Shown in pieces: positions 1-5,102 of a DNA stretch of 5,450 bases (positions are counted from its first letter, which is position 1; every line of letters begins with the position of its first letter). The stretch spans positions 1 to 5,450 of the forward strand of contig DGOT01000226.1 of assembly GCA_002389465.1 (NCBI GenBank). The letters run 5' to 3'. The stretch is from Bacteroidales bacterium UBA4459. Lineage in GTDB: Bacteria > Bacteroidota > Bacteroidia > Bacteroidales > F082. A program made the position numbers and the translations under genes. The notes beneath the pieces are model-generated. The model searched no databases and was not told the origin of the DNA. It saw nothing but the letters and a program-made list of their open reading frames with translations.

Positions 1-631
1 TATCCAGGGAGATCCGGCGGATGAAGAAATGGTTTTTAATGCTATTTTGACAAATAACGGAGATGATGCAGATACCATTAAAATAACACGCAGACGTATT
101 TACCAATTGGAGAACACAACACATTACTTTTGCTGGGGCGCTTGTTATGAGCCAAATAAGCCTGATTCTGTTTTTATGCCTGATGCGTTTTTGGTGATAG
201 ATTCCGGAGCTTCGAGTGAAGAATTTGGGTTTGTAGCACACTATACTCCTAATGAAGAAGTGGGAACATCCATGTTTGAATATACTTTTTACAATAAGAA
301 CGACAGGGATGAGAACATTGTTGTTGTTGCGAAATTCGTAACATCACCTGATGGTGTCCTTGATCAGCTTATGGCAAATGCACACATTTCCGATTTATAC
401 CCAAATCCGGCAACATCATATGTTTCTATTAATTATGATTTGCCCGCACAGGTGGAAAGCGCCAGCGTGAAGATCATGAATATCCTTGGGTCTGTTGTTA
501 AAAACGAGCTGTTAAACAGAAACGCTCCTCGCCTCAGGTTAGATGTTTCCGATCTGACAAACGGAGTCTATTTTTACTCCATTATTATAAATAACGAAGT
601 GTATAAGACAAAGAAGCTCGTTGTTAAGTAA
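1..631 (+). CDS. T9SS-exported protein with type A sorting domain, 5'-truncated by window edge
   Basis: The reading frame is open from base 2 to the TAA at 629-631. The ATG at 29 is internal (codons IQGDPADEE precede it in frame), so the true start and any signal peptide lie left of the window. About 120 visible residues look like a beta-sandwich of an extracellular protein. They include a Cys pair in the motif CWGAC (codons from 131), which could form a disulfide after export. The last 80 residues, from LYPNPA (codon at 395), match the Por-secretion/T9SS type A sorting domain: a YPNPA opening, an LxNGVYFY motif near the end (about 560-580) and a basic KTKKLVVK terminus. In this family the tail directs outer-membrane passage by the type IX system and is then removed, with the cargo released or anchored. 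The short cargo part has no catalytic motif I recognise, so its function is unknown. It ends 25 bases before a terminator shared with metK. Confidence 0.88.
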   Translation, partial: IQGDPADEEMVFNAILTNNGDDADTIKITRRRIYQLENTTHYFCWGACYEPNKPDSVFMPDAFLVIDSGASSEEFGFVAHYTPNEEVGTSMFEYTFYNKNDRDENIVVVAKFVTSPDGVLDQLMANAHISDLYPNPATSYVSINYDLPAQVESASVKIMNILGSVVKNELLNRNAPRLRLDVSDLTNGVYFYSIIINNEVYKTKKLVVK

Positions 632-655
632 GAATTGAAAAAAACATATAAAAAC

Positions 656-683
656 AAAAAACCGGCTAAAAGCCGGTTTTTTT
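656..683. terminator. Bidirectional intrinsic terminator between convergent genes
   Basis: A perfect 12-bp inverted repeat has a three-base AAA loop. The left arm (656-667) is six A then CCGGCT, and the right arm (671-682) is AGCCGG then T-tract. The GC-rich core is flanked by A on one side and T on the other, so the hairpin is followed by a U-run whichever strand is transcribed. It lies 25 nt after the stop of the exported-protein gene and 20 nt after the metK stop, and probably ends both transcripts. Confidence 0.93.
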
Positions 684-702
684 ATTCTAAGGATATTGCT
701 GT

Positions 703-1974
703 TTATAAATGAAAAGCTTTCTGCACGCTTTTCACGGCATCCAGTTTTTCCCATGCGAAGAAAGTAAGCTTCTTCTTCTCTTCTTTTCCGTTGTATTTCA
801 GTGTTACTTCATCTTCATACGGGTCTCTTCCGAAATGACCGTAAGCTGCTGCTTTACTAAAAATAGGATATTTTAGTTCAAATTTCTTAACGATCTCATA
901 GGGGCGCAGGTCGAAAATGGTTGATGTGATCTCTGCGATCCGGCTGTCTTTCATAGCAGCACCTGTTTCGTCTTTTACATGTGTTGTTCCGTACGTGTCA
1001 ATAAAGAAACCAACGGGTTTGTCAACGCCAATGGCATAGGCCACCTGCACCAACACTTTATCGGCTACACCCGCTGCAACCAGGTTTTTGGCAATATGAC
1101 GGGCTGCATAGGCTGCCGAACGGTCAACTTTCGAGGCGTCTTTTCCGGAGAAGGCACCACCGCCATGGGCTCCGTGTCCGCCGTAAGTATCCACAATAAT
1201 TTTACGCCCGGTTAAGCCCGTGTCACCGTGCGGGCCACCAATCACAAATTTCCCCGTCGGGTTGACATATAATTTATAATTATGGTCAAATAATTTCTGA
1301 ATACGTTCGGGATAATGCTTTTTAACGGCTGGAATCAAATATTGCTCAATATCTGCAGCAATAGTTTGCTGCATATCCTCATCTGAAGTGAAAATATCAT
1401 CGTGTTGCGTTGAAATAACGATTGTGTCAATTCTGACCGGTTTTCCGTCATCATTATATTCCAGTGTCACCTGCGATTTTGCATCAGGACGCAGGTAATT
1501 CATAACTTTTTCTTCGCGTCTGATTTTAGCCAGTTCAAATAGTAGATCGTGGGCTATTTCAGTAGTGATGGGCATGTAGTTGTCCATCTCATTGATGGCA
1601 AAACCAAACATCATCCCCTGGTCGCCGGCACCCTGGTTTTCCTTTTCTTTTTTAACAACACCCTGCCTGATGTCAGCTGATTGCTCGTGCAAGGCAGAGA
1701 GTACGGAACACGAATCGGCATCAAAACGATATGCGGCTTTTGTATAGCCAATCCTTTTGATAACTTCACGTGTAGTGGTTTGCAGATCAACATATGCTTT
1801 TGTATTTACTTCACCCGAGATCACAACAAGTCCTGTTGTAACAAGTGTTTCGCAAGCAACTTTTGATTCGGGGTCCTGTCGGAGCATTTCATCCAATACG
1901 GCATCCGAGATCTGGTCGGCAACTTTATCAGGATGGCCTTCTGACACAGATTCTGAAGTGAAAAAATATGACAT
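703..1974 (-). CDS. metK: S-adenosylmethionine synthase (methionine adenosyltransferase)
   Basis: Cytosolic enzyme that makes S-adenosylmethionine from methionine and ATP, releasing phosphate and diphosphate. The 423-residue product has the family hallmarks: the N-terminal FTSESVSEGHPDK segment with GHPDK at residues 13-17 (ATP and methionine binding), the GAGDQGMMFG signature at 115-124, GGPHGDTGLTGRK at about 247-258, and the GGGAFSGKD signature at 271-279. The family is usually 380-430 residues, so this copy is complete. I chose the start at 1974 because MSYFFTSES is the family's normal N-terminus. The frame stays open to 2061, but those extra codons fall inside the structured leader and have no family resemblance. 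A Bacteroidota-type promoter and a SAM-II-like riboswitch lie upstream, implying feedback by the product. The gene ends at the shared terminator and seems to be monocistronic. Confidence 0.97.
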   Translation of the reverse strand: MSYFFTSESVSEGHPDKVADQISDAVLDEMLRQDPESKVACETLVTTGLVVISGEVNTKAYVDLQTTTREVIKRIGYTKAAYRFDADSCSVLSALHEQSADIRQGVVKKEKENQGAGDQGMMFGFAINEMDNYMPITTEIAHDLLFELAKIRREEKVMNYLRPDAKSQVTLEYNDDGKPVRIDTIVISTQHDDIFTSDEDMQQTIAADIEQYLIPAVKKHYPERIQKLFDHNYKLYVNPTGKFVIGGPHGDTGLTGRKIIVDTYGGHGAHGGGAFSGKDASKVDRSAAYAARHIAKNLVAAGVADKVLVQVAYAIGVDKPVGFFIDTYGTTHVKDETGAAMKDSRIAEITSTIFDLRPYEIVKKFELKYPIFSKAAAYGHFGRDPYEDEVTLKYNGKEEKKKLTFFAWEKLDAVKSVQKAFHL

Positions 1975-2037
1975 ATTAATATATAATTTTAACGTTAAGG
2001 ATAGAAAGATTGACTGGGGAGCTAAAATTGTTTTAGC
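1975..2037 (-). promoter_or_regulatory. Putative expression platform of the metK leader (alternative hairpins)
   Basis: Read on the minus strand, three short strands can compete. GCUAAAA (2031-2037) and UUUUAGC (2021-2027) form a perfect 7-bp hairpin with the loop CAA. UUUUAGC can also pair with GUUAAAA (1987-1993) through 7 bp, one of them G-U, across a 27-nt loop. GUUAAAA ends 12 nt before the metK ATG, in the ribosome-loading region. GCUAAAA is also the 3' strand of the riboswitch pseudoknot, so ligand binding would free UUUUAGC to mask the start region. The complementarities are seen directly; the switching mechanism is inferred. No U-tract follows the hairpin, so it does not look like an intrinsic terminator. 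Confidence 0.5.
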
Positions 2038-2079
2038 ATTTTTTTTCGTGGTTGCAATCAATCAAATCTGTCCACAAAT
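2027..2079 (-). promoter_or_regulatory. SAM-II-like riboswitch aptamer in metK 5' leader
   Basis: On the minus strand the P1 stem is UUUGUGG (2078-2072) with CCACGAA (2051-2045), 7 bp including one G-U. The 20-nt P1 loop contains GAUUU (2068-2064) and ends in UUGCAA (2057-2052). These match the conserved loop elements of the SAM-II class as I remember its crystallised metX example, with nearly the same spacing. After P1 comes an A-run, then GCUAAAACAAU (2037-2027), matching the conserved GCUAAA strand. The pseudoknot P2 can form: loop GC pairs with GC, U pairs with A beside a U-U position, and loop AUUG pairs with CAAU. The known example has CC pairing with GG at the equivalent place, so pairing is kept while sequence differs. 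It starts within about 15 nt of the predicted transcript start. SAM-II is known to control methionine and SAM genes. No covariance-model score was available. Confidence 0.78.
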
Positions 2080-2092
2080 TCATTTTGATGCG

Positions 2093-2123
2093 CAAAAATA
2101 GAGAATATTATTTAACCGGAAAC
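2093..2123 (-). promoter_or_regulatory. metK promoter, Bacteroidota type
   Basis: The minus strand reads TATTTTTG at 2100-2093, matching the TAnnTTTG -7 element of the primary sigma factor in this phylum. The -33 region about 20 nt upstream holds only a weak GTTT-like sequence (near 2120-2123). Transcription would start about 2085-2088, just before the riboswitch P1 stem. The -7 element is good and the -33 element is poor, which gives the moderate confidence. Confidence 0.6.
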
Positions 2124-2130
2124 TATTCTC
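2093..2130 (-). terminator. Possible weak terminator of the ABC ATPase gene, overlapping the metK promoter
   Basis: Just past the ATPase stop, the minus strand has a 7-bp inverted repeat, GAGAATA (2130-2124) and TATTCTC (2107-2101), enclosing 16 nt. It is followed directly by the U-rich TATTTTTG. The stem is AT-rich and the loop large, so termination would be weak. The same T-tract serves as the metK -7 element. Confidence 0.35.
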
Positions 2131-2135
2131 GGAAA

Positions 2136-3050
2136 TTATTGTTTTGTCAGCCTTCTGAAAACATCTTCCATCTTGAGTTCATTTTGCGACAGGGATAACA
2201 CATTGTACTTGCTTGCTACAGCAAACCTGAAAATGTGTTCGCGGATATCTTTTTTCCCTTCGGTTTCTATCAGCCACACTTTTTCGGATACCAGACGTGC
2301 TTTTGCCACATGAGGAATAGTAAGCACCTCTTCTTCCGTAACATTTTCTTTAAATTCTACGCTGAACTCCAGGCTGCCTGAGGAGAGTTTCGATAGGTTT
2401 TCAGTAGTGTCATCGGCAATAATTTTTCCTTTATCGATAATGATCACCCTGTCGCATATTGCCTCCACCTCCTGCATAATGTGGGTTGAGAGTATAACAG
2501 TCTTCTCTTTTCCCAGGTCGGAGATTATTTTTCTGATATCGACGATCTGGTTTGGGTCGAGACCGGAGGTGGGCTCATCAAGGATGAGAATATCAGGGTT
2601 GTGAATCAATGCCTGTGCTAATCCAATCCGTTGCCGGTATCCCTTCGACAGGGCTCCTATTAATTTATGTTGCTCGGGCTCCAGTCCCGTAAGGGATAAA
2701 ATTTCCCGGATAGTCTTTCCTGCATCTTTGTACGAAGGATACATCTTTAAGGTAAACCTCAAATATTCCTTCACGTACATTTCAGAATACAATGGGTTGT
2801 GTTCGGGCAGGTAGCCAATCAGTTGTTTTACCTGAAATGCGCTCTCCTGAACATCATACCCGTTAATCAATGCCTGTCCTGAAGTGGGTGTAAGATAGGA
2901 AGTAAGAATCTTCATCAAAGTGGATTTGCCGGCACCGTTGGGCCCCAGCAAACCAACCACTTCCCCCTTGTTGATTTGCAGACTGATTCCGTCCAGGGCT
3001 TTTTGTTTGCCGTATAATTTTGATATGTTCTTTACTTCTACTGTTGCCAT
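2136..3050 (-). CDS. gldA: ABC transporter ATP-binding protein, GldA-like
   Basis: Cytoplasmic ATPase subunit of an ABC exporter, 304 residues from the MATVEV start. All nucleotide-binding motifs are intact: Walker A GPNGAGKST (36-44), the GYLPEHNPLY segment at the Q-loop position (about 79-88), signature LSKGYRQR (134-141), Walker B ILILDEP with catalytic Glu159, D-loop SGLD (162-165) and switch His190 in STHIMQEVEAICDR. About 90 C-terminal residues form the extra domain common in exporter ATPases of the ABC-2 type. The LPEHNPLY and THIMQEVEAICDRV stretches closely resemble GldA of gliding flavobacteria, as I remember it. GldA works with GldF and GldG, which are not in this window; in flavobacteria gldA is also unlinked from them. 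Non-gliding Bacteroidota carry the same family, so motility is not implied. The frame is open to 3095, but MATVEV is the family N-terminus and a TAnnTTTG box lies just upstream. Confidence 0.88.
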   Translation of the reverse strand: MATVEVKNISKLYGKQKALDGISLQINKGEVVGLLGPNGAGKSTLMKILTSYLTPTSGQALINGYDVQESAFQVKQLIGYLPEHNPLYSEMYVKEYLRFTLKMYPSYKDAGKTIREILSLTGLEPEQHKLIGALSKGYRQRIGLAQALIHNPDILILDEPTSGLDPNQIVDIRKIISDLGKEKTVILSTHIMQEVEAICDRVIIIDKGKIIADDTTENLSKLSSGSLEFSVEFKENVTEEEVLTIPHVAKARLVSEKVWLIETEGKKDIREHIFRFAVASKYNVLSLSQNELKMEDVFRRLTKQ

Positions 3051-3076
3051 GTCGTATGAGATGTGCATTGAGAGGG

Positions 3077-3084
3077 CAAAATTA
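3077..3084 (-). promoter_or_regulatory. Possible promoter -7 element of the ABC ATPase gene
   Basis: The minus strand reads TAATTTTG, a match to TAnnTTTG, 26 nt before the chosen start codon. It would give a leader of about 20 nt and exclude the longer ATG starts at 3068 and 3095. I see no convincing TTTG about 20 nt further upstream. Confidence 0.45.
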
Positions 3085-3119
3085 GTAAAAAGCAAATTGC
3101 AATTTTTAAATAAAACAAA

Positions 3120-3151
3120 TTTGGTTAATCCGAAAATAGTTTCTATTTTTG
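3120..3151 (+). promoter_or_regulatory. Promoter of the rplM-rpsI-rpsB-tsf operon, Bacteroidota consensus
   Basis: TTTG at 3120-3123 and TATTTTTG at 3144-3151 are separated by 20 nt, an almost ideal match to the -33/-7 consensus of the Bacteroidota housekeeping sigma factor. Transcription should begin about 3156-3160, leaving a leader of about 45 nt. This strength suits a ribosomal-protein operon. Confidence 0.85.
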
Positions 3152-3161
3152 CAGCCCAATT

Positions 3162-3188
3162 TTTAGGTCTTTAGATTAAACACCTTAA
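3162..3188 (+). promoter_or_regulatory. Structured rplM leader hairpin, candidate L13 autoregulatory site
   Basis: The leader folds symmetrically: TT (3162-3163) with AA (3187-3188), a T-T mismatch, AGGT (3165-3168) with ACCT (3182-3185), a C-C mismatch, TTTA (3170-3173) with TAAA (3177-3180), and a GAT loop. It occupies most of the predicted leader and ends 15 nt before the rplM ATG. Leader RNAs that bind L13 are known in other bacteria, and leader classes for ribosomal genes have been described in Bacteroidota. I cannot say whether this matches one of them. Confidence 0.5.
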
Positions 3189-3203
3189 GAAACAATAAAA
3201 TAG

Positions 3204-3659
3204 ATGAATACGTTGAGTTATAAAACTGTTAGTGCCAATAAGAATACCGTCAAGAAAGAGTGGGTATTGGTAAATGCTGAGAACCAGGTACTGGGAAGAT
3301 TGGCATCGGAAGTGGCCAAAATTTTACGCGGAAAGCATAAGCCAAGCTTCACACCACATGTCGATTGCGGAGATAATGTTGTTATTATTAATGCCGAGAA
3401 GGTCAGACTTACAGGTAACAAATGGGACGCAAAAGAATATATTCGCCATTCGGGATATCCGGGCGGCCAGTCATCGCTGACTGCTAAAGAACTTATGAAG
3501 AGAAAACCTACGGCTTTGGTTGAAAAAGCGGTTAAAGGAATGTTGCCGAAAAATAAATTAGGCGCTGATCTTTTCAGAAACTTATATGTTTATGAAGGTA
3601 GCGAGCACGAACAGCAAGCTCAAAAACCAAAAGAAATTAAATTAAATTCAATTAGATAG
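3204..3659 (+). CDS. rplM: Large-subunit ribosomal protein L13 (uL13)
   Basis: A 151-residue 50S protein that binds 23S rRNA early in assembly. Family landmarks are LGRLAS at 30-35, KHKPSFTPHVDCGDNVVIINA at about 44-64, the LTGNKW segment near 69-74, GYPGG at 84-88 and the VKGMLPKNKLG signature at 110-120, followed by LYVYEGSEHEQQAQKP. The MNTLSYKT N-terminus is typical of Bacteroidota L13, which supports this start. It lacks a Shine-Dalgarno sequence and has an A-rich leader, as expected in this phylum. It is the first gene of the operon, 4 nt upstream of rpsI, and complete. Confidence 0.98.
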   Translation: MNTLSYKTVSANKNTVKKEWVLVNAENQVLGRLASEVAKILRGKHKPSFTPHVDCGDNVVIINAEKVRLTGNKWDAKEYIRHSGYPGGQSSLTAKELMKRKPTALVEKAVKGMLPKNKLGADLFRNLYVYEGSEHEQQAQKPKEIKLNSIR

Positions 3660-3663
3660 TTTA

Positions 3664-4050
3664 ATGGAAATTATACACGCACTCGGTAGAAGAAAGACAG
3701 CAATTGCTCGAATCTATTTAAAAGAAGGAAAAGGAATAATTCGTGTTAACAAGCGCGATTATAAAGAGTTTTTTCCAACAGCTACATTACATTATGTAGT
3801 GGAACAACCCTTTTTGCTAACCGACAATATTGGTAAGTACGATGTTGATGTGAATTTAAGAGGCGGTGGAATTACCGGCCAGGCAGAAGCTCTGCGTTTG
3901 GCCATTTCGCGTGCACTTCTTAAAATTGATCCTGAGTATCGTCCTGTTCTGAAGGAAAAAGGCCTGCTGAAACGAGACCCGAGAATGGTAGAACGTAAAA
4001 AGCCGGGACAACCAAAAGCTCGTAAAAAATTCCAGTTTAGTAAACGTTAG
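3664..4050 (+). CDS. rpsI: Small-subunit ribosomal protein S9 (uS9)
   Basis: A 128-residue 30S protein of the head region. It starts with HALGRRKTAIAR and contains the GGGITGQAEALRLAISRAL signature at about 67-85. The basic tail ends in KFQFSKR, whose terminal Arg is known in the family to reach the P-site tRNA. Length and ends are normal. The ATG lies four bases after the rplM stop, so the two are surely cotranscribed and possibly translationally coupled. The rplM-rpsI pairing is conserved across bacteria. Confidence 0.98.
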   Translation: MEIIHALGRRKTAIARIYLKEGKGIIRVNKRDYKEFFPTATLHYVVEQPFLLTDNIGKYDVDVNLRGGGITGQAEALRLAISRALLKIDPEYRPVLKEKGLLKRDPRMVERKKPGQPKARKKFQFSKR

Positions 4051-4083
4051 ATTTTTCATTTACACCGGAAAGAGTTTAGTATC

Positions 4084-4123
4084 CAAATTGCCAAAACTTC
4101 GTTCGCGAACTATTTGGCGATTG
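4084..4123 (+). promoter_or_regulatory. Structured rpsB leader hairpin, candidate S2 autoregulatory site
   Basis: The 108-nt gap between rpsI and rpsB holds a long imperfect hairpin. CAA (4084-4086) pairs with TTG (4121-4123). After a bulged A, TTGCCAAA (4088-4095) pairs with TTTGGCGA (4113-4120), 8 bp with one G-U. A small internal loop follows, then TTCG (4098-4101) with CGAA (4106-4109) and a TTCG loop. There is no trailing U-run (TTGCTTAAAG follows), so it is not a typical terminator, and I see no strong promoter in the gap. It ends 35 nt before the rpsB start. S2 is known to repress rpsB-tsf in E. coli; that this hairpin does the same here is inference. Confidence 0.5.
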
Positions 4124-4158
4124 CTTAAAGAGAATGTAAACAAATTAAAATTTAAAAA

Positions 4159-5070
4159 ATGACGAAAGTAAGTTTTGACGATTTGCTGGAAGCAGGTGTT
4201 CATTTTGGTCACCTGAAACGCAAATGGAATCCGAACATGGCTCCTTATATTTTTATGGAGCGTAATGGCATTCACATTATTGACCTGTATAAAACGCAGG
4301 CGAAACTTGAAGAAGCGCAGAACGCGCTGAAACAAATTACCAAATCAGGCAAAAGAATATTGTTTGTAGCAACCAAAAAACAGGCAAAAGAACTAGTAGC
4401 CGAACTGGTAAAGAAAGTAAATATGCCTTATGTAACGGAGCGTTGGCCCGGTGGTATGCTCACCAACTTTGCTACCATACGTAAAGCTGTTCGTAAGATG
4501 TCGAGTATCGATAAAATGGCAGACACCAATACGTACAAGAACTTGTCGAAAAGAGAAAAACTTCAGATTTCACGTGAGCGTGCCAAACTGGAGAAAAACC
4601 TCGGAAGTATTGCCGATATGAGTCGTTTGCCGGCAGCCTTGTTTGTGGTCGATATCAACAAAGAGAAGATTGCTGTTGCCGAAGCGCGTAAGTTGAACAT
4701 CCCCATCTTTGCTATGGTGGATACAAATACAGACCCTACACTTATTGACTTTCCGGTTCCTGCCAATGATGACGCCTCTAAATCTATTTCCATAATTGTT
4801 AATGCTGCTGTGCTGGCCATAGCCGAAGGATTAAATGAGCGCAGACTGGCAAGAGAAAAAGAAGTTGAGGAAGCTGAGGAAGCAAAACAGGTGATGGAAG
4901 ATCTCAAAGCGAAATCAGAAGCATTGGCTCAGGCCGAGGAAGAAGCTGACCTGGAAGCAGAAAAAGGTAAAAAAGGTGCTAAAGCGAAGAAAGCAGGAGA
5001 AGGAGAAGGAAAAGAAGAAAAACCTGCCAAACCAAAGCGCCCCAGAAAAACAGTTGTTAAAAAGAAATAG
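4159..5070 (+). CDS. rpsB: Small-subunit ribosomal protein S2 (uS2) with long charged C-terminal tail
   Basis: A 30S protein that joins late, near the head-body junction. The core (residues 1 to about 230) has LLEAGVHFGHLKRKWNPNM at 9-27, a coiled-coil region about 100-155, RWPGGMLTNF at 95-104 and the VDTNTDPTLIDFPVPANDDASKSI segment at 187-210, all family marks. At 303 residues it is about 60 longer than E. coli S2 (241). The excess is a low-complexity tail: Glu/Ala-rich to about 268, then Lys/Ala/Gly-rich and ending in KKK. The tail is in frame and followed by the normal neighbour tsf, so it is a genuine extension and not a frameshift. The ATG follows an A-rich stretch with no Shine-Dalgarno. 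tsf begins 32 nt downstream. Confidence 0.98.
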   Translation: MTKVSFDDLLEAGVHFGHLKRKWNPNMAPYIFMERNGIHIIDLYKTQAKLEEAQNALKQITKSGKRILFVATKKQAKELVAELVKKVNMPYVTERWPGGMLTNFATIRKAVRKMSSIDKMADTNTYKNLSKREKLQISRERAKLEKNLGSIADMSRLPAALFVVDINKEKIAVAEARKLNIPIFAMVDTNTDPTLIDFPVPANDDASKSISIIVNAAVLAIAEGLNERRLAREKEVEEAEEAKQVMEDLKAKSEALAQAEEEADLEAEKGKKGAKAKKAGEGEGKEEKPAKPKRPRKTVVKKK

Positions 5071-5102
5071 ACATTTATATAAAAATAAAACCTGACTTAA
5101 AA

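Noticed and set aside
539..754. Minus-strand 71-codon frame across the terminator
   Set aside because: It runs through the bidirectional terminator hairpin and overlaps the ends of two well-supported genes, so it is not a plausible gene.
1989..1998. Palindrome TTAACGTTAA in the metK leader as a repressor operator
   Set aside because: It is short and AT-rich, lies well downstream of the predicted start of transcription and overlaps the proposed pairing strand; there is no independent support for a protein site.
2021..2037. Hairpin GCTAAAACAATTTTAGC as an intrinsic terminator before metK
   Set aside because: On the minus strand it is followed by TCCCCAGTC and not by a U-run, and the stem has only two G-C pairs; an alternative-pairing role fits better.
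1975..2061. Longer N-terminus for metK starting at 2061
   Set aside because: The extra 29 codons have no resemblance to MetK N-termini, overlap the riboswitch and its platform, and MSYFFTSES at 1974 is the normal family start.
1757..2101. Plus-strand open frame of 114 codons opposite metK and its leader
   Set aside because: It is antisense to conserved MetK codons, reads no recognisable family and lacks a promoter; likewise the frames at 979-1215 and 1681-1866.
3051..3095. Longer N-terminus for the ABC ATPase starting at 3095 or 3068
   Set aside because: The added residues are not part of the family N-terminus, the 3095 start lies upstream of the likely -7 box (3077-3084), and MATVEVKNISKLYG is the expected opening.
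4048..4055. TAGATTTT as a -7 element for a separate rpsB promoter
   Set aside because: It lacks the final G of TAnnTTTG and has no TTTG about 20 nt upstream; cotranscription from the rplM promoter explains rpsB expression.
4563..4907. Minus-strand open frame of 114 codons opposite rpsB
   Set aside because: Its Ser/Ala/Leu-rich product is what the complement of Glu/Lys/Ala-rich rpsB codons gives; no promoter or family match. The frames at 4060-4335 and 5075-5359 are rejected for the same reason, opposite rpsB and tsf.
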